This document shows positions 16,540-24,934 of a DNA stretch of 37,032 nucleotides, piece after piece. The notes under the pieces are model-generated. The model made no database searches and was not told the origin of the DNA. It saw only the letters and a list, made by a program, of their open reading frames with translations. The position numbers and the translations under genes are program-made. Position 1 is the first letter of the stretch, and the number at the start of each line of letters is the position of its first letter. Origin of the DNA: Gammaproteobacteria bacterium (GTDB lineage Bacteria > Pseudomonadota > Gammaproteobacteria > SZUA-152); contig DRKN01000093.1 of the NCBI GenBank assembly GCA_011051755.1, positions 1 to 37,032 of the forward strand, read 5' to 3'.

Positions 16540-18459
16540 TCAGCCCAGGTTGTTTTTGATGTCGCCATAGAAACAGTATTGTCGTTTGCCGCGTCGTTTA
16601 GCCTCGTACATGGCCTGATCCGCACGTTCCAGCAGGCTGTCCTCGTTTTCGCCATCCAGCGGATAGATGCTGATGCCGGCGCTGCCGCTGACCTGCAACG
16701 GGCCACTGTCACAGTCCACACAGATGTTCAGGCTGTTGACGATGCGCTCGGCCAGTTGTTCGATGAGGGCGGCGTCCTCCAGTCCATTGAACAATACGGC
16801 AAACTCGTCCCCGCCGAGACGGGCGACGGTATCGTCCTCACGCACACAGGCGCGCAACTGCGCAGCCACCTTGCCCAGTAACTGATCCCCGGCGGCGTGT
16901 CCCAGGGTATCGTTGACGGCCTTGAAACCATCCAGATCGACGTACATGACGGCGACGATGGTCTGATTGCGGTGGGCGCGTGCGCGTGCGCCACGCAAGC
17001 GATCATGGAACAGCATGCGGTTGGGCAGACTGGTCAATTGGTCGAAGTGGGCGAGCAATTCCAGGCGATCTTCGTTTTCCTTCAGGCTGCTGATATCCGA
17101 ATAGGTGGCGACAAAGTGGGTTGCCTGGCCACTGTCGTTCTTGACGCCGCTGATGGTGACCAGGTTCGGACGGGCTTCGCCATCCTTGTGGCGGTTCCAG
17201 ACTTCGCCCTGCCAGTGATCGTTGTTTTCCAGTGACTGCCAGATGGATTGGTAAAAGTCCGCGTCATGTCGTCCAGAACTCAGCATCGCCGGCGTTTGTC
17301 CCATCAATTCCTCGCGGCTGTACCCGGTCAGGCGGCAGAATGCATCATTCATATCGAGTATGTGTTTCTCGCTGTCGGTGATGAGTATGGGTTCCGCGGT
17401 AATTTCAAACACCTGCTGGGTGAGACGGAGGCGTTGCTCAGCCTTACGCTTTCTCGATACATCCCGCATGGCGGCGATAGCCAGTGACAGACCATTCTTC
17501 CGCGTGTGGCTGAGGGAGATCTCGACCGGAAATTCCCGGCCATCCTTCGATATGGCGATGAGATCACCACTCTTGTCGATCGGCCGGGACAGTAGCTTGG
17601 CAAAGAAGGTCGTTCTTTGACCGACGTGCTGATGTCGTAGGCGGGGAGGCATCAGGGACTCGACCTTCATGTCCAGTATTTCCTCCTTGCTATAACCGAA
17701 CATGGATACCGTTCGGGCATTGACGCCACTGATGTATCCGTCAGAATCCACGATCAACCAGGCGTCGGGGGCGGCCTCTACCAGTGATTCGGCGTAGGCC
17801 TTGGCCGCAGTGGTATTTTGATTCGCTTCCATGATACGGCGAATGAAGATGATCAGCAGGCCGGCAACCAGGGCGATGACCGGGATCAGCAGCGCTCCCA
17901 GATCGATGAAGCTAATGGTGCCCGCCAACTGCATACTGGTTTCCCACTCACGTTTGCGGCTTTGCTCAAGGGCATTGCGGGTCAGAAAATCAATCGCCGT
18001 CAGGGCCGGGGTGTCGTTGACCTGCACGTGGATTTCGACCTCGCGGGGCGTGTTGCCTTCGGCGATGAGTTTGCGGGCAAACTTGTATTTTGACTGATAG
18101 ATGTTGACGACATGGAGCAGACTTTCCAACGCCTGTGTTTCTTCATCTGATCGGGACAGGCTGCGATACTCTTCAATGGCGTGGTAGGTTTCGTGTAGAT
18201 TTTCATCGATCTTGGGCAGCAGATCGTCTGTCTGATGAAGGATGTAATTCTTGAAATAATGGATGAATCCACCATAACCGAAGTGGGTATTGATTCTGGC
18301 CAGGGCGTAGTTGCTTTTGGCGGCATATTCATTGAAGTCATGCCACTGTGCTTCAACGCTCAGGATGCGGGACTTGCTCTCAAAAACAAAGAAGACCAGC
18401 AATACCATCAGGGTGGTGGCAATCATGGTAATAGCAATGATTTTACTTCGCAGGCTCAT
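16540..18459 (-). CDS. Membrane diguanylate cyclase with two PAS domains
   Basis: A 639-residue sensor. TM1 is near residues 7-27 and TM2 near 180-205; the ~150 residues between form a helical periplasmic sensor. PAS 1 begins near 214 (ESLVEAAPDAWLIVDSDG), PAS 2 near 346 (QVFEITAEPILITDSEKH). The GGDEF domain starts at HFDQLTSLPNRMLFHDR and has an intact GGDEF (548-552) and an I-site REDD five residues before it, so it should be active and feedback-inhibited. No EAL domain follows. ATG 18459 gives a sensible N-terminus (MSLRSKIIAI); a TTG at 18501 is an alternative. Signal is unknown. Confidence 0.9.
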   Translation of the reverse strand: MSLRSKIIAITMIATTLMVLLVFFVFESKSRILSVEAQWHDFNEYAAKSNYALARINTHFGYGGFIHYFKNYILHQTDDLLPKIDENLHETYHAIEEYRSLSRSDEETQALESLLHVVNIYQSKYKFARKLIAEGNTPREVEIHVQVNDTPALTAIDFLTRNALEQSRKREWETSMQLAGTISFIDLGALLIPVIALVAGLLIIFIRRIMEANQNTTAAKAYAESLVEAAPDAWLIVDSDGYISGVNARTVSMFGYSKEEILDMKVESLMPPRLRHQHVGQRTTFFAKLLSRPIDKSGDLIAISKDGREFPVEISLSHTRKNGLSLAIAAMRDVSRKRKAEQRLRLTQQVFEITAEPILITDSEKHILDMNDAFCRLTGYSREELMGQTPAMLSSGRHDADFYQSIWQSLENNDHWQGEVWNRHKDGEARPNLVTISGVKNDSGQATHFVATYSDISSLKENEDRLELLAHFDQLTSLPNRMLFHDRLRGARARAHRNQTIVAVMYVDLDGFKAVNDTLGHAAGDQLLGKVAAQLRACVREDDTVARLGGDEFAVLFNGLEDAALIEQLAERIVNSLNICVDCDSGPLQVSGSAGISIYPLDGENEDSLLERADQAMYEAKRRGKRQYCFYGDIKNNLG

Positions 18460-18531
18460 GGCGTCCGTGTCCCTGTTTGCACAGTGATCGGTATCTGGCA
18501 AGGATCTGCTATTCCATCGGCAGCCAGGTGG

Positions 18532-18550
18532 GATAAGTTTATAGCTTATC
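18532..18550. promoter_or_regulatory. Inverted repeat upstream of the PAS-GGDEF gene
   Basis: GATAAG and CTTATC arms with a seven-base centre form a 19-base dyad, about 73 bases upstream of the cyclase ATG on the minus strand. The size and symmetry suit a dimeric repressor or activator. No known regulator's site is recognised. Confidence 0.4.
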
Positions 18551-18772
18551 GATGAACGGTATTGATTGGCCTGTCAGACACGGTCAAGTCTCCATTTTTT
18601 GCACAATGAGAAAGCCGGTGTAGTGCGCTACAATACGCGCTGCTCCCGGCAACGCTTGCTCAGGCCGGATGCCAGTCAGATTGACCGCTGGTTTGGTGGT
18701 TTATTAGCGGTACGGTCAAGCTCAATAACCCCATCGATTCAATGACTTTGAAATTCCAGGAAGTGACGCGAA

Positions 18773-19009
18773 ATGGCGAAAGCTAAGAAATACGACTATC
18801 GGGTGGTGCAGGCCACTGCTGGTTGGCGCGCAGAAGTCACCCGCCGGGTGACCTCAAAGAAAACAATGGTTTCCAAGAGCCAGGGCGGGTTTTGCAGCGA
18901 ATCCGAGGCGAAAGAGTGGGGTGAACAGGCGCTGAAGTCATTTCTGAAGAACCTCGATGAACGCAATAAACGCCGATCCAGTCAGCGTGATCAAAGACGT
19001 CAAGAGTAA
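18773..19009 (+). CDS. Small basic DUF3622-like protein
   Basis: A 78-residue, strongly basic protein: MAKAKKYDYRVVQ, then W-x-AEVTRRVTSKKTMVSKSQGGF, SESEAKEWGEQAL and a charged tail rich in Arg, Lys and Gln. The VSKSQ-GF block with the following acidic helix is what I recall of DUF3622 proteins in Gammaproteobacteria. AGGAAG stands at a good distance before the ATG. The function is unknown; the charge would suit nucleic-acid or ribosome contact, which is only inference. Confidence 0.72.
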   Translation: MAKAKKYDYRVVQATAGWRAEVTRRVTSKKTMVSKSQGGFCSESEAKEWGEQALKSFLKNLDERNKRRSSQRDQRRQE

Positions 19010-19029
19010 TGTCCTTCATTGGATATGGA

Positions 19030-19093
19030 GGTGGGCGCTATGCTCACGCGGAATGACAGATAACGGTCTGATGCGTGGCCACAGCGCCCACCC
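19030..19093. repeat. Degenerate family B repeat
   Basis: GGTGGGCGCTATGC and, in inverse sense, CAGCGCCCACCCT about 40 bases on. The arms resemble the GGTGGGC/GCCCACC palindromes at 7998-8014 and 24000-24064. The element sits between the convergent DUF3622 gene and ureG and may serve as a bidirectional terminator. Confidence 0.5.
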
Positions 19094-19114
19094 TTCACGA
19101 GTAATCCAGCCGTT

Positions 19115-19750
19115 TTAGCGGGTGGTTGTTGAGTTGCTCGCCATCAACATCCCCTCACGGATTAAAAAATCAATCACGACATCCAGACCTTCACAGGTTT
19201 TTAGCTGGGTGAAGACGAAGGGCTTGCTGCTGCGCATGCGTTGACTGTCGATGTTCATGACCTCCAGGGATGCCCCCACCATCTCGGCAAGATCAATCTT
19301 GTTGATGACCAGAAGGTCAGACTTGGTAATGCCGGGGCCGCCTTTACGCGGGATTTTTTCACCGGAAGCGACGTCGATGACATAAATCGTCAGATCCGCC
19401 AGTTCCGGGCTGAAGGTTGCGCTGAGGTTGTCGCCACCGCTTTCGATAAAAATGATGTCGAGACCCGGAAATTTCTGCGACAGATCCTCCACGGCGGCCA
19501 GATTCATGGAAGCATCTTCGCGAATGGCGGTGTGCGGGCAGCCGCCGGTTTCTACGCCGACGATACGCTCTGCTTCCAGTGCCTGCGCTTCGGTGAGGAT
19601 GCGTTGGTCTTCGCGGGTATAGATATCATTGGTGACCACGGCGATGTCGTAGTCATTGCGCATGGCCTTGCATAATTGCTCAAGCAGGGCGGTCTTGCCG
19701 GAGCCGACCGGACCGCCGACACCAACGCGCAAGGGGGCCTTTGAATTCAT
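19115..19750 (-). CDS. ureG: Urease accessory GTPase UreG
   Basis: A 211-residue SIMIBI-class GTPase that hands nickel to urease with UreD and UreF. The P-loop [11 protein letters not shown] lies at residues 10-20, followed by [12 protein letters not shown], the metal-binding [18 protein letters not shown] (CPH motif), [19 protein letters not shown] and the base-specificity motif NKIDLA. GAGGAA precedes the ATG. It is the last gene of the urea locus, with 68 bases between it and ureF that hold a dispersed repeat. Confidence 0.96.
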   Translation of the reverse strand: MNSKAPLRVGVGGPVGSGKTALLEQLCKAMRNDYDIAVVTNDIYTREDQRILTEAQALEAERIVGVETGGCPHTAIREDASMNLAAVEDLSQKFPGLDIIFIESGGDNLSATFSPELADLTIYVIDVASGEKIPRKGGPGITKSDLLVINKIDLAEMVGASLEVMNIDSQRMRSSKPFVFTQLKTCEGLDVVIDFLIREGMLMASNSTTTR

Positions 19751-19784
19751 ATTTTATTCCTCACTTAATTTAGTACCTTGGAAA

Positions 19785-19821
19785 AATTTCGTGAAGGTAC
19801 TTATCCCGTTCATTTGGGTTA
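19785..19821. repeat. Dispersed ~37-base repeat, copy 2
   Basis: Matches the repeat at 16487-16523. Here the paired arms AGTACCTT (19772-19779) and AAGGTACT (19795-19802) are only 15 bases apart and form a compact hairpin. The unit occupies the ureF-ureG gap and partly covers the end of ureF. Confidence 0.65.
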
Positions 19822-20523
19822 GGATCTGAATAAACGGCTGTACTGGGTTTCGTGCAGGCTGCTGGCAATGGCCTGGGCCGGTGTGCTGGCGCCAATGGCG
19901 TCATCTTCAAGTGCGATGGCATGTTCAACGGCGACGTTAATTTCCGCGCTGAATTGGTACAGGAGTTGCTGGCCTTCGGTTTGTCCCAGCGGCACCAGTT
20001 TGATGGCGGCCGCAACCGTGTTTTCCAACCAACTCCAGGTGTAGCCCGTGAGTAAATTCCGCAGGGGAATCCGCCAATGATGTGCAGCCAGCGCATAAGC
20101 TGCCAGTTGGCAACACATGAGAGAAGAGCGCCAGTTTTCCAGCGGCGGCCAGTCGTGGCTGTCGGGTAGCTGTTGCAATACCTTAAACAGGGCTCGCGCC
20201 CGCTGTTGTTCTTCGTTGCGGAGTTCAGAGGTTTCACGACTGGCGTACAGCCACTGAGCCCAATAATGGAATTCCGTGTGATTGTCACTGTTGACGGCAT
20301 CAAACAGTCGGACTAAAAGAGGTAGTTCGAGAGTTTGCAGGCTGTCGTCCAATACGGATTTCAGCCAGTGACAAGTGTCCGTTTTGTTGTGTATCCAGCC
20401 GCACTCAACGGCCCACTCCAGCCCCTGCGAATAGGTAAAGGCACCGGTCGGCAGATTGGGACTGATCAACTGCAGTAGACGCAGGCCTGGCAGGCCAGGA
20501 TTGGATAAGTCAATGTCAGGCAT
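19819..20523 (-). CDS. ureF: Urease accessory protein UreF
   Basis: A 234-residue helical protein that joins UreD and UreG in the urease activation complex and gates nickel transfer. The family N-terminus LLQLISPNLPTGAFTYSQGLEWAVECGWI is clear, as are the helix DDSLQTLELPLLVRLFDAV, the SLMCCQLAAYALAAHHW segment and the C-terminal PLGQTEGQQLLYQF region. The start overlaps the end of the small membrane protein gene by 8 bases, so the two are coupled. Confidence 0.94.
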   Translation of the reverse strand: MPDIDLSNPGLPGLRLLQLISPNLPTGAFTYSQGLEWAVECGWIHNKTDTCHWLKSVLDDSLQTLELPLLVRLFDAVNSDNHTEFHYWAQWLYASRETSELRNEEQQRARALFKVLQQLPDSHDWPPLENWRSSLMCCQLAAYALAAHHWRIPLRNLLTGYTWSWLENTVAAAIKLVPLGQTEGQQLLYQFSAEINVAVEHAIALEDDAIGASTPAQAIASSLHETQYSRLFRS

Positions 20524-20758
20524 GGTTTGTTGTTTTTGCCCGTATCCGTGCAGAGTGTGCGCTACTCAATAGACCGGACAGGCCGATGAGCAGGGCGGCG
20601 ACGAGCAAAATCCCGGCAATGATGAATCCCGTGCCCGCCATTTCAACGCAGTGGGCCCAGGCATGGGCCAGCAGACCCGTTGACGGGCCAGTGTCATGCG
20701 CCTGCGCCAACGGGGATGTCAAGGCTATACCAATGATCAGTAGTATTTTTGATGTCAT
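20516..20758 (-). CDS. Small His-containing membrane protein between ureE and ureF
   Basis: An 80-residue protein with a signal peptide (KILLIIGIALTSPLAQA) starting its mature part with AHDTGPSTGLLAHAWAHCVEM, then one membrane segment (about residues 44-66, GFIIAGILLVAALLIGLSGLL) and a short basic tail. AAGGAAC precedes ATG 20758; it starts 10 bases after ureE and overlaps ureF by 8 bases, so it is very likely translated. The AH-x-G and spaced histidines faintly recall the N-terminus of HupE/UreJ nickel permeases, which are much longer (about 190 residues). It may be a shrunken relative or an unrelated nickel-handling or complex-anchoring peptide; function not known. Confidence 0.75.
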   Translation of the reverse strand: MTSKILLIIGIALTSPLAQAHDTGPSTGLLAHAWAHCVEMAGTGFIIAGILLVAALLIGLSGLLSSAHSARIRAKTTNHA

Positions 20759-20768
20759 GGGATGTTCC

Positions 20769-21251
20769 TTATTCGTGGTTATGTGAATAGCTGTGTGAAT
20801 GATGGTGGCCTTCAGCGGCCTGTTGATAGGCGCCGGCCTCCGGTTCAAAGGGGGCTTGCTCAACAATCACTGCAAGGCCCATTTGTCGCACCATGTCATC
20901 CAATACATGGTCGTGCTGGTAACGCAGCCAGCCCTTTTCCACTTGCAGGGGAATGTGACGATTGCCCAGGTGATAGGCCGCACGGGCCAGCAGGGTGGGG
21001 TCATCGCTATGGAGGGTGGAAACGGTTTCGGCCGCGGCGATCAGTTCAATGATCAGGCCGTCACCATTGCCCAGTCGATCACCGCCCCGCAGCAGGGTGC
21101 CGCGTGGCAAAAACAGACCTACGTCCCGGCCATCGTCCAACCTGGTGCGCAGGCGACTGCGCACACGTTGTTCGATGGGCAGGGTCAGTCGGCCGTCGAT
21201 GTCGCCACGTTTATCCATCACCGCATCAATAATGTATGTCAGTTCAATCAT
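20769..21251 (-). CDS. ureE: Urease accessory nickel chaperone UreE
   Basis: A 160-residue protein that binds Ni2+ and delivers it to UreG. The N-terminal peptide-binding domain (residues 1-70) has LTLPIEQRVRSRLRTRLDDGRDVGLFLPRG and GDRLGNGDG. The metal-binding domain has AAYHLGNRHIPLQVEKGWLRYQHDHVLDDMVRQMG, which holds the conserved interface histidine. The C-terminal tail GHHHSHSYSHNHE is a His-rich nickel store. It starts after a 319-base gap from ureC that is full of repeats. Confidence 0.95.
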   Translation of the reverse strand: MIELTYIIDAVMDKRGDIDGRLTLPIEQRVRSRLRTRLDDGRDVGLFLPRGTLLRGGDRLGNGDGLIIELIAAAETVSTLHSDDPTLLARAAYHLGNRHIPLQVEKGWLRYQHDHVLDDMVRQMGLAVIVEQAPFEPEAGAYQQAAEGHHHSHSYSHNHE

Positions 21252-21269
21252 GGTTTAATCTCTCTGGGT

Positions 21270-21337
21270 CGAATTCCCCGCAGCTCGCCTAGCAACAGTA
21301 GGTTCTTTAAGAAAAGCGCCTGTTTTGGGTGCTGCGA
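21270..21337. repeat. Dispersed ~68-base repeat, copy 2
   Basis: Second copy of the element at 13960-14027; the core at 21298-21337 keeps GTAGGTTCTTT, the AAAAG-GCCT block and GGTGCTGCGA. It lies in the ureC-ureE gap, immediately next to the composite inverted repeat at 21342-21470. Confidence 0.65.
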
Positions 21338-21341
21338 TTAT

Positions 21342-21470
21342 CGTCATTCCGGCCTGTTTTTAGCCGGAATCCAGAGATTGCCGTCCCGGGATCCGGTTCT
21401 CACTGGAGCGATTCATCCAGAGTGCTCGAAGTTTCCTACACGCTGGATTCCCGCCTGCGCGGGAATGACG
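21342..21470. repeat. Composite inverted repeat in the ureC-ureE gap
   Basis: The left part reads CGTCATTCCGG...CCGGAATCCAG (21342-21374) and the right part CTGGATTCCCGCC then GGGAATGACG (21442-21470), so each end is itself a hairpin and the two ends are inverted copies. The GGAATGAC/CTGGATTC motif is a widespread short palindromic repeat in proteobacteria. With the neighbouring element it makes up most of the gap, which probably arose by insertion into a once-tight operon. Confidence 0.7.
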
Positions 21471-21570
21471 GTATTCAGCACTCTTCAATACCCTGCTTTC
21501 ACGTGGCGAAATAGCCTGCTGTGAGGGTTGTTTATTACCGTTTTCTAAAACAAGGCGTTAAGATAAAGTT

Positions 21571-23274
21571 CTAAAACAAAAAATAACGTTGCGCCATGGG
21601 TAATACGGTGGCGGGTTCACAGGTCAACAGCGCACCGTCGGCACGTACCTCGTAGGTCTGTGAATCGACTTCGATATACGGTGTGTAGCGGTTATGAATC
21701 AAGTCCTGTTTTTTGACGTTCCGGCAGTTTTTCACCACCCCCACTTTTTTTTGTAATCCCAATTGTTCAACAATGCCCGCGGACATGGCCGCAGCGGAAA
21801 CAAAATTCATACTGGTTGAGGCCAAGGCCTTACCGAAACTGCCGAACATGGGACGGGAGTGCACCGGCTGCGGTGTGGGAATCGAGGCATTGGCATCGCC
21901 CATCAGCGCATGGGCTATCATTCCCCCCTTGATAATCAGCGTGGGCTTGATACCGAAAAAGGCCGGTGACCACAGTACCAGGTCGGCCAGCTTGCCCACT
22001 TCCACCGAACCGACCTCATGGGCGATGCCGTGGGTAATGGCCGGGTTGATGGTGTATTTTGCCATATAACGTTTCACCCGGTTATTGTCGTTGTCAGTGC
22101 TGTCGCCCTGCAGTGCGCCACGCTGCACCTTCATCTTGTGCGCGGTTTGCCAGGTGCGGGTAATAACTTCACCGACCCGGCCCATGGCCTGTGAATCGGA
22201 AGAAATCATCGAAAATGCGCCCAGGTCATGCAGGATGTCTTCGGCGGCGATGGTTTCGCGGCGAATACGGGATTCGGCAAAGGCCACGTCTTCGGCGATA
22301 CCGGCATCCAGGTGATGGCACACCATCAGCATATCCAGATGTTCATCAATGGTGTTGACGGTATAAGGCCGCGTCGGGTTGGTGGAGGAGGGCAGTACAT
22401 TGTCGAGCCCACAGGCACGGATGATGTCCGGTGCATGACCGCCTCCGGCGCCTTCCGTGTGATAGGTGTGAATGGTGCGGCCTGCAAAGGCGGCAATGGT
22501 GTCTTCCACAAAACCGGACTCGTTCAGAGTATCGGTATGAATCGCTACCTGCACATCGAAGGCTTCTGCAACGTTCAGACAATTGTGAATGGCCGCCGGC
22601 GTGGTGCCCCAGTCTTCATGCAATTTGAGTCCCATGGCGCCGGCGGCGATCTGCTCGTGCAAGGCATCGGGCAGACTGGCATTGCCCTTGCCCATAAAAC
22701 CCAGATTCATGGGAAAGGCCTCGGCGGCTTCCAGCATACGGTGGATATTCCACGGCCCCGGTGTGCAGGTGGTGGCATTGGTGCCAGTGGATGGGCCGGT
22801 GCCGCCACCGAGCATAGTGGTGATACCCGAGGCCAGTGCTTCTTCTATCTGTTGCGGGCAGATAAAATGAATGTGGGCGTCGATGCCCCCGGCGGTGATA
22901 ATCTTGCCCTCGCCACCGATCACATCCGTGCCGGGGCCGATAACAATATCCACATTGTCCTGCACATCGGGGTTGCCCGCCTTGCCGATGGCGGCGATAC
23001 GGCCGCTTTTAATGCCGATGTCGGCCTTGACGATGCCCCAGTGATCGATAATCAGCGCATTGGTGATGACCAGGTCGGCCACCTCGGCGGAGATGGCCTG
23101 TGATTGCCCCATGCCATCACGAATGACCTTGCCGCCACCGAATTTGACCTCGTCGCCATAGGTGGTGAAGTCTTTTTCCACTTCTATCCACAGCTCGGTA
23201 TCCGCCAAACGCAATTTATCACCAATGGTGGGGCCAAACATTTCCGCGTAGGCCTGCCGGCTCATGGTCGCCAT
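21571..23274 (-). CDS. ureC: Urease alpha subunit UreC
   Basis: A 567-residue catalytic subunit that hydrolyses urea to ammonia and carbamate at a dinickel site. All key residues fall at the classic Klebsiella numbers: the carbamylated Lys217 in LKLHEDWG and the active-site His320 in VCHHLD. Also seen are GGIDAHIHF (nickel ligands), [42 protein letters not shown] and the C-terminal PMAQRYFLF. Length is normal and the frame is intact. The start overlaps the ureB stop by one base (TAATG). Confidence 0.98.
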   Translation of the reverse strand: MATMSRQAYAEMFGPTIGDKLRLADTELWIEVEKDFTTYGDEVKFGGGKVIRDGMGQSQAISAEVADLVITNALIIDHWGIVKADIGIKSGRIAAIGKAGNPDVQDNVDIVIGPGTDVIGGEGKIITAGGIDAHIHFICPQQIEEALASGITTMLGGGTGPSTGTNATTCTPGPWNIHRMLEAAEAFPMNLGFMGKGNASLPDALHEQIAAGAMGLKLHEDWGTTPAAIHNCLNVAEAFDVQVAIHTDTLNESGFVEDTIAAFAGRTIHTYHTEGAGGGHAPDIIRACGLDNVLPSSTNPTRPYTVNTIDEHLDMLMVCHHLDAGIAEDVAFAESRIRRETIAAEDILHDLGAFSMISSDSQAMGRVGEVITRTWQTAHKMKVQRGALQGDSTDNDNNRVKRYMAKYTINPAITHGIAHEVGSVEVGKLADLVLWSPAFFGIKPTLIIKGGMIAHALMGDANASIPTPQPVHSRPMFGSFGKALASTSMNFVSAAAMSAGIVEQLGLQKKVGVVKNCRNVKKQDLIHNRYTPYIEVDSQTYEVRADGALLTCEPATVLPMAQRYFLF

Positions 23275-23603
23275 TATTGTTGTTCCTCCGCCGAATTATT
23301 CAATGCGCCCATGACCTTGCCCTGAAAGCCGTACACGATACCTTTGCCGGCAAAAATCACCAATTCAACGCTGCGATGTTGCCCCGGCTCAAAACGCACT
23401 GCCGTACCGGCAGGGATATTGAGCCGGTAGCCACGGGTTTTTTCACGCTCGAATTTCAAGGCCGTGTTGGACTCGTAAAAATGATAGTGCGAACCAATTT
23501 GAATAGGCCGGTCACCGCTATTGGCGACGTCGATACGCAAGGTTGCACGTCCTGAATTGATCTCGATATCGCCTGTGCGGATCTTCATTTCGCCCGGAAT
23601 CAT
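23274..23603 (-). CDS. ureB: Urease beta subunit UreB
   Basis: A 109-residue structural subunit of the three-subunit bacterial urease. It starts [19 protein letters not shown], followed by [45 protein letters not shown] and [21 protein letters not shown], all strongly conserved. ATG 23603 is preferred to an ATG at 23627: it has GGAG six bases upstream and gives the universal MIPGE start. It is encoded between ureA and ureC with almost no spacing. Confidence 0.96.
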   Translation of the reverse strand: MIPGEMKIRTGDIEINSGRATLRIDVANSGDRPIQIGSHYHFYESNTALKFEREKTRGYRLNIPAGTAVRFEPGQHRSVELVIFAGKGIVYGFQGKVMGALNNSAEEQQ

Positions 23604-23626
23604 CGTTTGCTCCAATTGTTGTACCA

Positions 23627-23929
23627 TCAGCTAATCGGTTGATGAACGGTGACCAGTTTGGTGCCATCGGGAAAGGTGGCCTCGACCTGCACCTCATCAA
23701 TCATCTCTGCGATGCCATCCATGACCTGCTCCACGCTGAGTATCCGGCGGCTTTCGTTCATCAGTTCGGCCACCGTCTTGCCATCACGGGCGCCTTCCAT
23801 AATGGCGGCGCTGATATAGGCCATGGCCTCGGGATAGTTGAGTTTGACGCCGCGTGCCAGTCGGCGTTCAGCCAGCAATGCAGCGGTAAACAGTAGCAGT
23901 TTGTCTTTTTCGCGCGGGGCTAAGTCCAT
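23627..23929 (-). CDS. ureA: Urease gamma subunit UreA
   Basis: A 100-residue subunit with [54 protein letters not shown] and [20 protein letters not shown], which is the full family pattern. Length is exactly that of separate UreA proteins. A 132-base gap with a family B palindrome pair separates it from ureD upstream. Confidence 0.97.
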   Translation of the reverse strand: MDLAPREKDKLLLFTAALLAERRLARGVKLNYPEAMAYISAAIMEGARDGKTVAELMNESRRILSVEQVMDGIAEMIDEVQVEATFPDGTKLVTVHQPIS

Positions 23930-23999
23930 CGGTCTGCCTTTTTTAAAAGAAGAGTAAAGTTTACAAGCATGTGTCTAAACCACGTCTGAATTTTCAGTG

Positions 24000-24064
24000 T
24001 AGGGTGGGCATTGCCCACCATTGATATCTGGTTAGAGCAGAATCGGTGGGCGCTGCCCACCCTA
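24000..24064. repeat. Family B palindrome pair in the ureD-ureA gap
   Basis: TAGGGTGGGCATTGCCCACC (24000-24019) and its near inverse (24045-24064, ending GCCCACCCTA) are separated by 25 bases. Each unit is itself a palindrome, and the two together are an inverted pair. It could stabilise or attenuate the message between the transport/ureD part and the structural urease genes. Confidence 0.75.
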
Positions 24065-24934
24065 CGTTGCCCATATTCGTGGTGGCACAGCAGTACGATC
24101 AAGCAGTTTGGGGCGTAATATGCGCCAAATTTCAGTGAGCTTCCGTTTCAAGCTTTCACTGTTGTTTCCCAAGCCACGAACCACCAGCAGGCCATCGATA
24201 AGCGTGACCCCCAGCGGTGTTGACGCGCCATTTTTCGTCAGATATTCACGTACTGTCTCAAGATGATCTTCGTTACAGGGAAAGGCCAACAGGGTCGCCT
24301 GTATGGGGTGATCACGCAGGCCTGCTGCCGCGGACAGGGTTTTCCTGTCGAGCACGCGCTGGCTTTCCACCAGTAACAGTGTCTGGTTATGATAGAACGA
24401 CAAGCGGGAATCAAAGGCGCCGTGTTCAAACCGCTCATGGCTGGCGGGGCGCCCCAGGCAACTGACATCCCAGCCGATGAAGACGGCGTCATCTTCCAGT
24501 TCGATGCGGGTGCGGACGCGCAAGCGAGCGCCGGCAAAGAGAATGTTTTCCTGTGGCAGCCATTCGAGACTGGCGCCGGCCTTGACGCAAAAGGTCTGTT
24601 GCAGAGACGCCCATTCACCGGCGCTCAAGTAAAATTTACCGGAGCCAGGGGTGGTACACAGCACCTGGGCCTTGTCGGTGACTTCCAGCGTAATCTGTAG
24701 TTGATCGCCGCCGACCACGCCACCGGGTGGATGAAGAATATAGATATGTGCGAGGTTTCCCTCGGGATAAAAGGGGCGTTGCACACGTAGCGGGCCAATG
24801 TGCCGGCTGTATTTGATTCGGCTGCGTGAAATAGGGGAGGGCGAATTGTTTTGTGCAAAACCCAGCGTCAGTTGTGCCAGCCAGCCAGCGGAAGCTGTCG
24901 TATTTTTCTCCTGTAGCAAAGACGCCGGATTCAT
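24062..24934 (-). CDS. ureD: Urease accessory protein UreD
   Basis: A 290-residue scaffold protein that binds apo-urease and carries nickel from UreF/UreG. The family core is present: GPLRVQRPFYPEGNLAHIYILHPPGGVVGGDQL, TTPGSGKFYLSAG, LEWLPQENILFAGARL, FIGWDVSCLGRPASHERF and the C-terminal RILRPKLLDRTAVPPRIWAT. The start overlaps the urtE stop by four bases (ATGA type), which ties urease maturation directly to the urea transporter operon. Confidence 0.95.
   Translation of the reverse strand: MNPASLLQEKNTTASAGWLAQLTLGFAQNNSPSPISRSRIKYSRHIGPLRVQRPFYPEGNLAHIYILHPPGGVVGGDQLQITLEVTDKAQVLCTTPGSGKFYLSAGEWASLQQTFCVKAGASLEWLPQENILFAGARLRVRTRIELEDDAVFIGWDVSCLGRPASHERFEHGAFDSRLSFYHNQTLLLVESQRVLDRKTLSAAAGLRDHPIQATLLAFPCNEDHLETVREYLTKNGASTPLGVTLIDGLLVVRGLGNNSESLKRKLTEIWRILRPKLLDRTAVPPRIWAT

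Noticed and set aside
18599-18634. TTGCAC and TACAAT as a sigma-70 promoter for the DUF3622 gene
   Set aside because: The spacing is 24 bases, too long for a functional -35/-10 pair.
22228-23103. Plus-strand open frame opposite ureC
   Set aside because: The urease alpha subunit on the other strand is complete and has all catalytic residues; the antisense frame is a by-product of its codon pattern.
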